64,000 nt of DNA from Spongilla lacustris (GCA_949361645.1 OX442415.1:7963573-8027572), one strand, 5' to 3'; positions 1 to 11,481 are shown, numbered from the stretch's first letter. Numbers and translations: made by a program. The notes: generated by a model not told the origin, from the sequence alone.

Positions 1-891
1 TAGGATAATATTTTGCGGGCGGATAGAATTTTTCGTGACAGCGCAATGTCCTATCTATAGGATAACAAAGGCAGTTATAAACGTCCAACAGGCTGGTTTT
101 TAACAAAGACCCGTCCTTATATAGCGTAAAAACCATCCTGCCCGGATTGTGCGCAATAATTCAATTCATACGTCAAATTCGACAAAAACCCTCCAAGTAA
201 GGTTTTTACAATATTCCCACCCTGGACGCAGGAAGCATGGTTTTTACGGTATTTAGGATGGGTTTTAGTCTGGGTACCGGTTGTACTATAACGCAACAGA
301 TGAACTGACGATGGGAATAGCCTTTCCAGAGATATGTCAGGCGGTGCACGCAGTGTGGAGCTGTGTTTATGTGACATTACTTTTCAGGCTATGATCCTAT
401 TGATCTCAATATATTTCAATCTCTCATACTGATGAGATTTCAACCATGAAGTATATCAATCACCACTCCTTAAGGAATTTTCAGTAATAATGTATATATG
501 TGTGTGAATATTGGTTTCAATGAGTGCTTTGACGACACGGAAAGTTAAGAGCTGTGTATTCGTTAAGGAATTTAATACTAAAATTCTAAATGTTCGTGTA
601 TGTGTGTCAGTATTGGTTACAATGAGCATTTCAAGAGGCGGAACGACATGCAGCTACTGAGTAATGGCGTCAACGTGATCCCGTGTACTGCTGCCGTAAA
701 CATTTCCTAGCCTTGTCATAGATGAAATAAAATGTTATGAGGGGGGACATTTTACTCTGGAGGGGGACAGTTTGCCCTAGTGTAGATTGTCCGGAGGGAC
801 ATTGTACACTAGTGCAGAATATCCGGGGAGACATTGTACACTAGTGCAAAACGTCCGGGGGGACAAATTTTAGGGGGGACATTGTGCACTA
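1..891 (+). repeat. Dispersed 0.9-kb element, copy 1 (5' end outside window)
   Basis: This stretch matches, base for base over long runs, the reverse complement of 47677-48580, where the same element sits inside a Gypsy gag gene. It has a TATA-like word (TATATAG near 117), an AATAAA near 727 and, at 740-890, three to four degenerate repeats of the form GGGGGGACATTGTACACTAG. A stretch of about 37 bp near 34-70 is absent from the other copy. No coding sequence is evident; the short ORFs are not convincing. It ends at 891 and is followed by CGACACCGG, the same 9-mer that flanks the other copy on both sides. It could be a solo LTR or a non-autonomous DNA element. The class is not settled because no clear terminal inverted repeat is visible. 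Confidence 0.75.
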
Positions 892-900
892 CGACACCGG

Positions 901-1709
901 TTTAACTTATATTCGCTACACTGATCTTACCAAACATGCTACTGCAGCCAAATATATAAGGAGTAACTGCCACACATACCTGCATATAAAAATAGTTTTT
1001 AGAAGGTACTACAGCAGATATTATGTATAAAATCATGCCAAATATGCAGGCTGCTCATGGTAGCGATATAGAAATATATAGCCAAGTGTATGTATATCAT
1101 GTTCTCGGAAACAAAATTTTACCATTCAATGAAAAAGGCATTTCACATGTCAGGAAAATGAACAAAAATCATATCTCCAGTAATATAGTCAGTAAGCAGC
1201 TGTAATATGCATATTTATTCATCTTCCCCTTCTTCCTCGATGTTATGCTGTGTCCTTTAACAGATGGTGGCTTTTGGAACTTTGCCAGTACTTTTCACTG
1301 AAATAATGTGTCCACGATACAGAATATTTTGTTTTTGCTCAGTAAACCATAAATGTTCAATGTAAAGGCCATTAAGTATAGACATATTAGATTTCTAACA
1401 GTTTCTGTTTGTTAATGCTAAGTTATGGGAGATCTTTTTGCTTTTTATATTTATTGAAATATTTCAATAAACTGCTGGTATGTGCCAATTGTGAATTTCT
1501 TACTTTAGCTTTTTTAAAATTTTAAGTTTAATATTTTAGAATGAAGATTGGATTCAATTTTAGCCTTCCATTGTAAAGCTTGCTTTCAATTGTGTATGTG
1601 CCTACTCCTGTGGTTATTCATTTTCAGTTGTTGTTTTTAAGCATGTGATTTACTTTAGCCATTCTCTACAACTCATCCTTCCTTTTAGCACAATTGTTAC
1701 AATCAGTTC
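901..1709. other. Gene-poor AT-rich DNA
   Basis: No recognisable coding, RNA or repeat feature. ORFs here are short and look random. Confidence 0.4.
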
Positions 1710-2127
1710 TTACATTAAGTGGAACTGATAGGTAAAGGTGGATTCTGTAGTCAAAACTGGTAAAGGAACAGCTACATCCTCAGCTGTGTCAATAGACACT
1801 ATAAACTGCTCATTGAGAAACACCTCTACTTCAGCCCAACATCTTGTAAGATTTTTTAAAAAATTTGACATTACATGTATATTTATAATATGACGTATTG
1901 CCCACCGCAACACATCAGGTGTAGTGGTGACACTGCTTCCAGCAGAGTGCTCAAAAATTGATGCAATGATACTTCTTGCATTTTCTAAACGTTGAGATGC
2001 TATATCGGTGTGGATCAGTGTAAAACACTAGTACCTTTCGTATCATGGGTGCTTGCAGTTCTTGACGTTCATTAATGTCATTTTTAAAAAGGTCCACAAA
2101 ACTCTTCAAATCACCAATAGTCTTCAT
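1710..2127 (-). pseudogene. Unrecognised coding-like remnant
   Basis: Read on the minus strand from an ATG at 2127-2125, a first stretch of about 30 codons (beginning MKTIGDLKSFVDLFK) is open. A second open stretch from about 1990 to 1710 follows in another frame and ends in a stop. The two look like one helical protein with amino-acid composition typical of coding DNA. They are separated by a frame change near 2010-2030, with no intron of reasonable length between. I do not recognise the family. A broken gene or transposon fragment is the most likely reading. Confidence 0.3.
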
Positions 2128-2989
2128 TATTCAAGCAACTACACACAGAAACGTTGAATAAAAGTATAGAGTTTAATACGCATAGTATATGAATAATAAA
2201 CTAACATTGCATGTTGCCATGACAAATTGGTTTGATTGATAAGAGCACTGCGCTAAATCAGAATCTCGTGATATGCAAGGCGCTGTTACTACATAAGCAG
2301 CAGAGTCTGAAAATTATCTAGCTAAAGAACCCACGGCAACAAAAAGGTGCGTTTCATATAGAACACCTCGTTAACACTCTCTGCTTACTTAAAAAAAGGT
2401 CAGAAACATATCTTAGTAACATTAGGGCAAATAAGTATGACGTCCCACTGTCATAAAAGCTATTAGCTTTCACGCTAATCGCGTACTTTAAACCATAAGA
2501 AGCCGTCATTGTATGATTGCCCTCATATTTAAATGAGTAATGCATCTAGGTGTCCTTAATGCCTTCATATGTATTTCATGCAACCCATTCAATGCGCTAC
2601 AAAATTCTATAACCATCAAACCATACCCTTTTTTGACACGCTCACAACATACTACTGCGAATAATTTCACCGTTTACAACGAATAGAAAATGCTAAAAGA
2701 AGCCATGGGCTACCTTTATAGAATATAGCAAGCACAACAGAACTCGAAACCAGCGCAAACAAACGATCGCCTCAGATCAATCCTATCCGGCAGTCAAAAA
2801 ATACATGTACGTTACAATTTTTGGGAGACAATTTTTTACGGTAGTTACGTGATTAGTCCAAGTACCTACCTTAACAACCGATACTATTTCACTTAATGGA
2901 AGCATGCATGCGCCACCACTACATTCAGGTCTACCGGTATAAGCACCAAACCTAGCACATAGAACAAAGGCTCTGCATGTACTAGCATT
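2128..2989. other. No feature seen
   Basis: AT-rich DNA without a convincing ORF, RNA gene or repeat, up to the start of the tandem duplication. Confidence 0.35.
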
Positions 2990-3401
2990 ATGCATCAAGG
3001 CTTATACCATTACATGTATGCTTTCTCCTCATGCCCAGATGGAATGACCCAAAAAAAATGACAATGTAGGGAAAAAAAATTTGAGCTCTATACTTCCTCC
3101 TCATGCCCTGATGAAATGACCATTTCAGGATACTAGCAGATGTACGGAAATTTTGAGAAATTTTGTTGCCCGCGACTTCAAAGGCCCAAATGTAATTAGT
3201 GTGTAACGGAGCAAAGAGGGTGCATGGACTCATGAAAGGGTGCCAGATACAGCGTTCAAGCAGATGAATTAAAAAAATTGAATCAAAAATGGAGTGTATA
3301 TCCTGAGACAATGCCGGTTCGTGTCCTTGCTTTTACCGTTGCAGAGTTCGTCTATTAATTGAAAATGAAGTACACATGTACATGCATGCATGAGCATAGG
3401 G

Positions 3402-3410
3402 TATATAAAA
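3402..3410 (+). promoter_or_regulatory. TATA box of secreted-protein gene A
   Basis: TATATAAAA lies 65 bp upstream of the start codon at 3467. The same box is kept at the same distance in unit B. This spacing would give a 5' UTR of roughly 30-40 nt. Confidence 0.6.
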
Positions 3411-3466
3411 TAAACGTTGGCATGCACAGCCAGTGTGGAAATATAAAGCAAATCGAACGGTGAAGA

Positions 3467-3817
3467 ATGGCGTTACTTTCTGCGGTGATCGGTTTGATGC
3501 TACTCTATGGTGCGTGCGGTTTCGCGCTAAGGCCAGCATCGGATTTGTTGTTCGTGAAACGGCAGACGGCAACTTCGGACCCAAAGCTGGTGAATTGCCT
3601 GAGTAATAAGCTCACGGACGGTACCGTCAGCAGCGACTGTGTCCAGGGTATTGCCCACGCCGGAGCTGACATGGCGGCAGAGTACGCGATCGTCTGCAGT
3701 TCGACGTGCGACTCCTTGTATCCCGCTATCGTGACATGTGCAGGAGCGGACGTGACGCGGGAATTTTACCGCGAAGTATGCACCAACGGCTACACGGTAT
3801 CTGGAAGTGGTATTTGA
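3467..3817 (+). CDS. Secreted six-cysteine protein, paralogue A
   Basis: An intronless 116-codon ORF. Residues 1-20 form a hydrophobic signal peptide (LLSAVIGLMLLYG core). A dibasic KR at 31-32 could be a propeptide cleavage site. The mature part has six cysteines at 44, 58, 77, 81, 91 and 105, including a CxxxC pair, which suggests three disulfides in an exported protein. The start is supported by the TATA box 65 bp upstream and by conservation of start, stop and frame in paralogue B (7206-7556). I counted seven amino-acid differences (residues 46, 51, 64, 90, 96, 100, 112) and about five silent ones; all cysteines are kept. I do not recognise the family. A structural, defence or signalling role cannot be told apart from sequence. 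Confidence 0.75.
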   Translation: MALLSAVIGLMLLYGACGFALRPASDLLFVKRQTATSDPKLVNCLSNKLTDGTVSSDCVQGIAHAGADMAAEYAIVCSSTCDSLYPAIVTCAGADVTREFYREVCTNGYTVSGSGI

Positions 3818-3983
3818 CGAACAGAGAATTACGTTATTGAACATGCATGCACACCGTGTATACATAATGCATGGACTACACGCTGTTTTAATCCCTTTAA
3901 AAGCGACAGAAACTGTTCTGATCACTGCATGCATATGCAAGCTTGCATGCACGCTAAATTTGCGTACATATATTACTGGGCCG

Positions 3984-5098
3984 TAGCATCGATTCTGCAA
4001 TCCGGCCGGTCCGATGTCCCAGGAGCTCGAGAATTGGCACCCCCGGAAAATTGGCACCCCTGTTACATTTTTCCTATGAATTTTGGCACCCTCACTTCAA
4101 TTTTCCTAGGAAACTCGGCATCTATCCATAACAGGCATCCCTTAGCATAGCCTTTTCTCCTATATATAGGAATTTTGGAACCCCCACTCCACATCTCTAT
4201 GCATAATTATGGAGTAATTTTTTTTAAAGCTATATTCACTGGCACATAAAGTGGGGAACCATTGGTATATATGCACCACACTTTTAAGCAGCTCGATTCA
4301 TTTAACCAAGCAACATGCTATTCCAATGTATGATTGGACTTTCCCTTTGAATTCAGCAAACTCATCATGCAGGTATGGTATACTTACCATAAAACCCACT
4401 GAAGTCTATTCATAAAGAGACAATTACATGTATTCCTCTTGCTGCAGATCCAGTTCTCTATTCTGTATAGAGAATAATGATAATTACAACAGCTAGAGTG
4501 CATAACATTGACCTCAAACTATTCATCTTTGTTCACCCGGTGGCTTCATGTACTAACATGTTCCTGACCTCCACTGATAGACATAAAAATTTTCGAGGAT
4601 ACAACTGCTCCTAGAGCCGGTAAAGATGCAGCCAATTATATTGTACACTGCTCTCAACTATGTGTATGTTTTCATTCTGAAATCTTGGCTCCTTATAGTT
4701 CTTATCTTCATGGTCACCTATACCTTTATCTGCCGCCTCTTGCTCACTTGCAATATCATTAGCATTGCTGTCAAGTGTAGCTTTGGCACACTCACTGCCA
4801 CTGTTCTCTAATTCTTCAACTTCATTTATCATTGCTCAATGATATCTCTTCAAGTACTGGATCAAGAGGCGAGCACAATAATTGGATGGTTTGCGTCAAT
4901 GGTTTTCCTTCCAATGTTTTCAGACAATATTTATAAGCTCTTTGTCGTTTATTTTTACATTTTGATCCGAAATGTCATATGTAGAATGACTAAGTAAATT
5001 GATAACGTCCAATTAAGCGGTTGGCTACAGGCATAATGATTAATAATATGGCTAAGGGGTGTGTACCTGGATTTCTAAATTCTCAGTCATAGATCAAG
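3984..5098. other. Segment present only in unit A
   Basis: This 1.1-kb piece interrupts the alignment with unit B, which passes straight from GGGCCGT to TTCACATTCACAGGG. It has short TTGGCACCCC-type repeats at 4035-4100 and an acidic minus-strand ORF (4611-4832) of doubtful reality. No inverted termini or target duplication could be seen, so an insertion in A and a deletion in B are equally possible. Confidence 0.5.
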
Positions 5099-5285
5099 AC
5101 ATTCACAGGGCGGGAATGGCCTATGTCAGCAGAATAATCACTTACGTTATACATGTAAGTGCTACGTGCAATAAGAAATACATGTATTGTGGCTAACATG
5201 GAACAAATGTACACAATGTCATCACTTGCATCAATCATTCAACTAATTCATTATTAATCTCACCAACCTGCAGGATGGAAATAAT

Positions 5286-5363
5286 GTGTGTTTGTGTGTG
5301 CATGAGTGTGTGTGTGAGTGTGTGAGTGTGTGTGAGTGTGTGAGTGTGTGTGAGTGTGTGTGC
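5286..5363 (+). repeat. TGTG/TGAG microsatellite, unit A
   Basis: Imperfect (TGTGTGAG)n repeat. The unit B counterpart (about 7922-8041) is about 40 bp longer, as expected for a slippage-prone repeat after duplication. Confidence 0.85.
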
Positions 5364-7140
5364 AATGATAAAAATGCATTTATACCTTTTGGGCTGACAC
5401 TTTTTCATGACATTAAAAAATGCCAATCACTCAAATTCTACGCACATTACTACAATGCTGCTTACGTTTTGTTGCAGCTGCAAAAGGATCCATATAGATC
5501 AATGAATCAATACAGCTTACCAAAAGAGCTGCATCATGCTGGGCAGCACTGACCATTGCAGATTGTCATCAGCTCAAGTGTGCAATACTGGGACTGCAGG
5601 TTGTTCGAGTGCACTCGTTTCAGGGAACGTCTGATTTTAATGAATTACAAAAGAACAATGTCATCGAGGCCGATCACGTGATCAAGTGTAACGCTCTTAT
5701 ACATGTATACATCACTCGCTGTGGATAAGCATTCACAACCACAACACACAATCATACAGGAATTTTGCATCTTTCCATGCACTAAATACATGTACATTAC
5801 TTCTCACATGCATGTGCACATGTGTATAACATGCTTTAGAAGGACTTGTGGGCTACATGTACTATAGGCTGGTCGGGAGATGGGAGGGGTGCTCGAAAAT
5901 AGTGGAGGGGGGGGGGAGTGCCTAGTGATGGGCCAACGAGCGGGTCCATCTGGTATGATGATGTAATCAGGTGAGTTCAACAGCCCCCTCAGGGTCCGCC
6001 ACTGCAGTTCGTTGTGGTCCGTGTAGTAAATGCGAGCCTCGAAGTGTCATGTTATTGTACATCATGTATCATGGTCTGGAGCAAGTAATTTATATCACAC
6101 CAAATTTGTAGTGAGGAGGAGAGGAATGAACAGAGTGAAAACGTGATGCGAAGAGTAGGATTGAAAAATCTCTGACTGGGATATGTATACAAAAATGCAA
6201 GCTCGCTGATTTGAACTTTGCACGTGGCACCATGTGCTAACTAACATCCTACACTAAAAACTGATTTTGTCATCCTATAATTCACTTGTGTGTACCAGAA
6301 TATTATCTCTGTGTGTACACAGAGCTTGCTGGAATGTGTTGTGAAGGATCGAGGTTTTGAAAGTAGTTGCGTTACGCTTCATCACGTGATCTGCCTCGTT
6401 GAGTGTGTTACGCTTGATCCCGTGATCTGCCTCGTTGAGTGTGTCATTCTTTCTTCCTTTGTACTTTCTATTAAAATCAGACCGATATTTTCCCTGTTAT
6501 TACCAAAACAGAAGCTTGGGAAATACATGTACACCGCTCATTCTTATTCCCATGACGTCAAGCGATCTCGATCTGAAACACTTGCATCGCGGAAAGAGCA
6601 AATCCAGATTAATGTCGCGTAATAATCAACATGGCTACTCTAATGAACCTGTTTACACGCATGCACTATAGAAAAGGGTGTAGAAGTAAGGTTGTAACGA
6701 AGTTAGGAATTCATTGTAAAACATATACAACGGCGGCTTAGTTGGAATACATGTAGACCAATGAGCAGGGAATTATTAAGTCTAGAATTATGCATCAAGG
6801 CACAAGGCTTTCTCCTCATGCCCAGATGGAATGACCCAAAATTTTCCGGTTATATATTTCCTCCTCATGCCCTGATGGAATGACCATTTCAGAATACTAG
6901 CTGATATACGGAAAATTTGAGGAATTTTGTTGCCCGGCTTCACAGGCCCAAATGTAATTTGTTTGTCACGGAGCAAAGAGGGTGCATGGACTCGTGAAAG
7001 GGCGCCAGATAGCAGATGAATTAAAGAATTGAATCAAGCATGGAGTGTATATCCTGAGACAATGCCGGTTCGTATCCTAGCTTTTACCGTTGCAGAGTTC
7101 GTCTATTGAAAACGAAGTACATGCATGCATTAGCGTAGGA

Positions 7141-7149
7141 TATATAAAT
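7141..7149 (+). promoter_or_regulatory. TATA box of secreted-protein gene B
   Basis: TATATAAAT, 65 bp before the start codon at 7206, in the same place as in paralogue A. Confidence 0.6.
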
Positions 7150-7205
7150 TAATCGTAGGCATGCACAGCCAGTGTGGAAATATAAAGCACATCGAACGGT
7201 GAAGA

Positions 7206-7556
7206 ATGGCGTTGCTTTCTGCGGTGATCGGTTTGATGCTACTCTATGGTGCTTGCGGTTTCGCGCTAAGGCCAGCATCGGATTTGTTGTTCGTGAAACG
7301 GCAGACGGCAACTTCGGACCCAAAGCTGGTGAATTGCCTGAGAAATAAGCTCACGGAAGGTACCGTCAGCAGCGACTGTGTCCAGGGTATTGCTAACGCC
7401 GGAGCTGACATGGCGGCAGAATACGCGATCGTCTGCAGTTCGACGTGCGACTCCTTGTATCCCGCTATCGTGGCATGCGCAGGAGCGGACGCGACGCGGG
7501 AATTATACCGCGAAGTATGCACCAACGGCTACACGGTACCTGGAAGTGGTATTTGA
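7206..7556 (+). CDS. Secreted six-cysteine protein, paralogue B
   Basis: 116 codons, no intron, same signal peptide, KR site and six cysteines as paralogue A (3467-3817). Differences from A are S46R, D51E, H64N, T90A, V96A, F100L and S112P. About five further differences are silent. The upstream region (TATA box, 5' UTR) and 3' flank are also duplicated, so both copies are probably transcribed under the same control. Function unknown. Confidence 0.75.
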   Translation: MALLSAVIGLMLLYGACGFALRPASDLLFVKRQTATSDPKLVNCLRNKLTEGTVSSDCVQGIANAGADMAAEYAIVCSSTCDSLYPAIVACAGADATRELYREVCTNGYTVPGSGI

Positions 7557-7921
7557 CGAACAGAGAATTACGTTATTGAACAGTATTAACATGCATGCAC
7601 ACCGTGTATACATGATGCATAGACTACACGCTGTTTTAATCCCTTTAAAAGCGACAGAAACTGTTCTGATCACTGCATGCATTGCATGCTTGCATGCACG
7701 CTAAATTTGCGTACATACATTACTGGGCCGTTCACATTCACAGGGCGGGAATGGCCTATGTCAGCAGAATAATCATTTACGTTATACATGTAAGTGCTAC
7801 ATGCAATAAGAAATACATGCATGTATTGTGGCTAACATGGAACAAATGTACACAATGTCATCACTTGCATCAATCATTCAACTAATTCATTATTAATCTC
7901 ACCAACCTGCAGGATGGAAAT

Positions 7922-8041
7922 AATGTGTGTTTGTGTGTGAGTGTGTGTGTGAGTGTGTGAGTGTGTGTGTGTGAGTGTGAGTGTGTGTGTGAGTGTGTGA
8001 GTGTGTGTGAGTGTGTGTGAGTGTGTGTGAGTGTGTGTGTG
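7922..8041 (+). repeat. TGTG/TGAG microsatellite, unit B
   Basis: Imperfect TGTGTGAG repeat, the expanded counterpart of 5286-5363. Confidence 0.85.
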
Positions 8042-8635
8042 CAATGATAAAAATGCATTTATACCTTTTGGGCTGACACTTTTTCATGGCATTAAAAATG
8101 CCAATCACTCAAATTCTACGCACATTGCAACAATGCTGCTTACGTTTTGTTGCAGCTGCAAAAGGATCCATAGATCAACGTATCAATACAGCTTACCAAA
8201 AGAGCTGCATCATGCTGGGCAGCATCATCAGCTCAAGTGCGCAATACTAGGGATTGAAAGGTGAAACTATATAAATCTCTACCGCCGTGATTTCGTCTCT
8301 TTCAAGGGTTCATGTCATGCATGTGTTGTATACTTTACACTGTTGTCCCTTGTAACAACAATTCCATTTCCCTCAATATTGGATAAGGCTGTCAGTGTAT
8401 AATATACTGAACTGTACTGAAGATGTGCAACAGCTTCCTAGCCTCTTGCTATCTTCCTCACTTAAAAGTGCTCAGGATGGTGGATGGGTTATGAGGTTGG
8501 TGGTATGGTACATTTCACTCGTATAATTTACTCTTATATCAAATAGGATTATTTAACCCCTTTGTTTTGTTGTTTGAGTGGTTTGATTAACAAATATGTC
8601 CAGCTCATTGGTAGAATTATATTTATTCCACTATA

Positions 8636-10019
8636 GGCAGCCGTTGTATATGTTTAATAAACAATTCCTACCTTTGTTTAGCCTTCTACGCCCTTTTCTA
8701 TAGTGCGTATCAACAGGTTCATTTGACTCGAGTACCCATTTTGATTATTACGTGAGATTAATCTGGCTTTGCTCTTACCGCATGCATGCAAGTGTCAAAA
8801 CAGATATCACTAGAAAGCAGGTGTATGTTTGCTGGCGTGTGGGAATGAGTATATGCGTACATGTATTTAAAGCGCTTCTGTTGTAGCGTTGTGGTTGTTC
8901 GAGTGCACTCGTAACAGAGAACGTCTGATTTTAATGAATTACAAAAGAACAATGTCATCGAGGCCGATCACGTGATCAAGTGTAACGCTCTTATACATGT
9001 ATACATCACTCGCTGTGGATAAGCATTCACAACCACAACACACAATCATACACTGAGGAATTTTGCATCTTTCCATGCACTAAATACATGTACATTACTT
9101 CTCACATGCATGTGCACATGCATGTGTACTACATGCTTTAGAAGGACTTGTGGGCTACATGTACTATAGGCTGGTCGGGAGATGGGAGGGGTGCTCGAAA
9201 ATAGTGGGCGGGGGGGGGGGGGAGCGCCTAGCGATGGGCCAACGAGCGGGTCCATCTGGTATGATGATGTAATCAGGTGAGTTCAACAGCCCCCTCAGGG
9301 TCCGCCACTGCAGTTCGTTGTGGTCCGTGGGCGTCCACGGATGTCACGTTTGCTACGTATACGTGTAGTAAATGCGAGCCTCGAAGTGTCATGATATGTA
9401 TCATGGTCTGGAGCAAGTAATTTATATCACACCAAATTTGTAGTGAGGAGGAGAGGAATGAACAGAGTGAAAACGTGATGCGAAGAGTAGGATTGAAAAA
9501 TCTCTGACTGGGATTTGTATACAAAAATGCAAGCTCGCTGATTTGAACTTTGCACGTGGCACCATGTGCTAACTAACATCCTACACTAAAAACTGATTTT
9601 GTCATCCTATAATTCACTTGTGTGTACCAGAATATTATCTTTGTGTGTACACAGAGCTTGCTGGAATGTGTTGTGAAGGATCGAGGTTTTGAAAGTAGTT
9701 GCGTTACGCTTTATCACGTGATCTGCCTCGTTGAGTGTGTTACGCTTGATCACGTGATCTGCCTGTCATTCTTTCTTCCTTTGTACTTTCTATTAAAATC
9801 AGACCGATATTTTTCCCTGTTTCAAAACGTCAAGCGATCTCGATCTGTTTTGTTAAACACTTGCATCGCGGAAAGAGCAAATCCAGATTAATGTCGCGTA
9901 ATAATCAACATGGCTACTCTAATGAACCTGTTTACACGCATGCACTATAGAAAAGGGTGTAGAAGTAAGGTTGAAACGAAGTTAGGAATTCATTACAAAA
10001 CATATACAACAGCGGCTTA
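8636..10019. mobile_element. Probable non-autonomous element with long inverted ends
   Basis: The left end (GGCAGCCGTTGTATATGTTT onward, to about 8885) is a diverged inverted copy of the right end (about 9840-10019, ending CATATACAACAGCGGCTTA). Shared words include CCCTTTTCTATAGTGC, CAGGTTCATT and GATTATTACG. The right end and interior recur in unit A (5604-6739), but the left end does not, so A has lost it or the element was rebuilt in B. No coding region was recognised inside. Target duplications were not identified. Confidence 0.5.
9210..9223 (+). repeat. Poly-G tract
   Basis: Run of G at a place that is shorter and interrupted in unit A (about 5907-5919). Confidence 0.8.
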
Positions 10020-10289
10020 GTTGGAATACATGTAGATTTATTGTATCAATGAGCAGGGAAAATGTCATATATGTCAATATTGACTTCAAAATTACACGTC
10101 TTTTCCATTGTGAATGGACACTGCAAAATGATCATAAATCCTATTTGATATATATAAGGAGTGAAATGTACAATTCAATGCATGGACGTCGACGCGTGCG
10201 CATAATAATAGCGGACGTTTTGCAAATATACGTATATAACTCGAGCGTTCGATATTTCTGGCAATGAGGTGATCGAAATCGGGAACTGC

Positions 10290-10297
10290 TATTTAAG
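10290..10297 (+). promoter_or_regulatory. TATA-like box of hevein-like gene
   Basis: TATTTAAG, about 72 bp upstream of the start codon at 10362, a spacing similar to the secreted-protein genes nearby. Confidence 0.45.
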
Positions 10298-10361
10298 CTC
10301 GGACGCGAGTGTATTTTAATTTGTATTACTATCGATTTGAGAAAACAGCTTGGTGCCGAAA

Positions 10362-10671
10362 ATGCTTAGAGAAGTGATCCTATTGAGTGGTGTTCTGTTC
10401 TTAACAGCCAATGCGGTAAGACAAACGTTTTGTATATATACTGCCTTCAGTGCCTTATGCACCGCACTGATGACTGATCCGCATGCAGTTAGGGGAATGC
10501 GGGGGTTCATACGGAAATAGTGCATCGGATCTGTGCTGTTCGCAGTACGGGTATTGCGGGTCGTCAGACGCATACTGTGGATCTGGGTGCCAGCAGGAAT
10601 TTGGAAGATGCAATCAACGTCGACAAAACTTTGTAGAAGAAGCACAGGAGGATGAAAACATACTTGAGTAG
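10362..10671 (+). CDS. Secreted hevein-like chitin-binding protein (two exons)
   Basis: Exon 1 (10362-10415) encodes an 18-residue signal peptide, MLREVILLSGVLFLTANA. A 73-bp GT-AG intron follows (10416-10488; GTAAG donor, GCATGCAG acceptor). Exon 2 (10489-10671) starts in phase 0 with the mature protein. The mature part of about 60 residues is one hevein-type domain with the signature CCSQYGYCGSSDAYC; its Ser and aromatic residues are those that contact N-acetylglucosamine in the type 1 chitin-binding family (CBM18). It has seven cysteines instead of the usual eight: the one expected before CC is missing, which would leave one unpaired. A short acidic tail ends at the stop. A chitin-binding extracellular role is inferred from the domain. 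Such domains are common in plants and fungi and uncommon in animals. Confidence 0.75.
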
Positions 10672-11040
10672 GCCATGGTATGAAGCTAAGTTTTTATGTA
10701 TACGTGCATTTGTTTTCTCTCTCGAGCTCCCTCTGGTGTATACATTGTATATACATAATAACAATGTAGTACTCTATATATTATCTCTGCATTTACAAAT
10801 GATTATGTGATTTTCTTACGTCACAAATGTTATTGAACGTCACCTATTAATCAAATTCGACAGGGGGGCTGCGTACGCCAATGCTACGTGGGAGAACACG
10901 GGCAGGAATTCACCTAAACAAAACCGCTATGAGCTTATAGTAATTTGCCATATCTCCTCGTATTAGCATATATCCCGGCCTTCGAGAATCTACTCCCGCG
11001 CAATCCGTAACGATTACGACCAAATCAAGTGGACCGAACT
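10672..11040. other. 3' flank of hevein-like gene, no further gene seen
   Basis: AT-rich DNA without a recognisable feature. Confidence 0.35.
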
Positions 11041-11073
11041 AAACGGTGCATTATATACGTGCATCTGACTTAC

Positions 11074-11192
11074 CTATGGTGTACATGCGAATATCTGTAA
11101 AATACTCCCGTTATATTAATGCCGTTTTCCCCCACGCCATAGTATCCTAACACAAGGAGCTCGTACAACAGGTCGTGATTAGCTTCCTCCAT
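11074..11192 (-). pseudogene. Broken copy of Ras-like GTPase exon 1
   Basis: Homologous to exon 1 of the GTPase gene (42053-41927), starting at an equivalent ATG (11192-11190) and ending at an equivalent GTAAGT donor. It is 119 nt instead of 127. An extra G and a gap in the P-loop codons shift the frame, and the GKT motif is lost. Homology continues on both sides (about 11030-11270 with 41880-42120), so this is a genomic duplicate and not a processed copy. Confidence 0.7.
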
Positions 11193-11271
11193 CACATTAA
11201 TTGCAGGCGTGGCTATAATTCTATTCATAACGACGTCTTATGGAAATTTGAATATAGGTGTCATAGCGGAT

Positions 11272-11272
<1 letters not shown>

Positions 11273-11309
<37 letters not shown>
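11273..11309 (+). repeat. Poly-C tract (37 nt)
   Basis: Uninterrupted C run next to the exon-1 duplicate. The exon-1 copy at 42 kb is also followed by a C tract (42183-42196). Confidence 0.95.
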
Positions 11310-11312
<3 letters not shown>

Positions 11313-11481
11313 CCGCTGCGGATTATGTCTCCCCGGATAAAATCCGCTAGCTGTTTCTGATCCCCTGTGTCGATGGGCCTAAATATTGTATTTAGGCCCG
11401 TCCTGAGGAATAATATCTTGCGTGTGCATGATTATGCACGGTATGCATGGCACAACTTGCGTGCTCAACAAGTATCATGCC

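Larger units (their letters stand above)
2990..6779 (+). repeat. Tandem segmental duplication, unit A
   Basis: Unit A begins at ATTATGCATCAAGGC and aligns with unit B (6787-10066), which begins with the same words. Collinear shared blocks are about 2990-3983 with 6787-7731, 5098-5590 with 7732-8247, and 5604-6770 with 8897-10060. Unit A carries an extra segment at 3984-5098; unit B carries an extra segment at about 8250-8895. Each unit holds one copy of the secreted six-cysteine gene, a TG/AG microsatellite and a terminal block ending in CATATACAACRGCGGCTTA. Confidence 0.9.
6787..10066 (+). repeat. Tandem segmental duplication, unit B
   Basis: Head-to-tail copy of 2990-6779. It keeps the secreted-protein gene with its promoter, lacks the 3984-5098 segment and has a private 0.64-kb segment at 8250-8895. 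Confidence 0.9.

Noticed and set aside
117..377. 86-codon minus-strand ORF
   Set aside because: It lies within the 0.9-kb repeat, is not preserved as a frame in the second copy and has no motif.
11175..11360. Proline-rich ORF
   Set aside because: Translation of a poly-C tract. The same applies to similar ORFs at 55003-55263 and 33228-33497.
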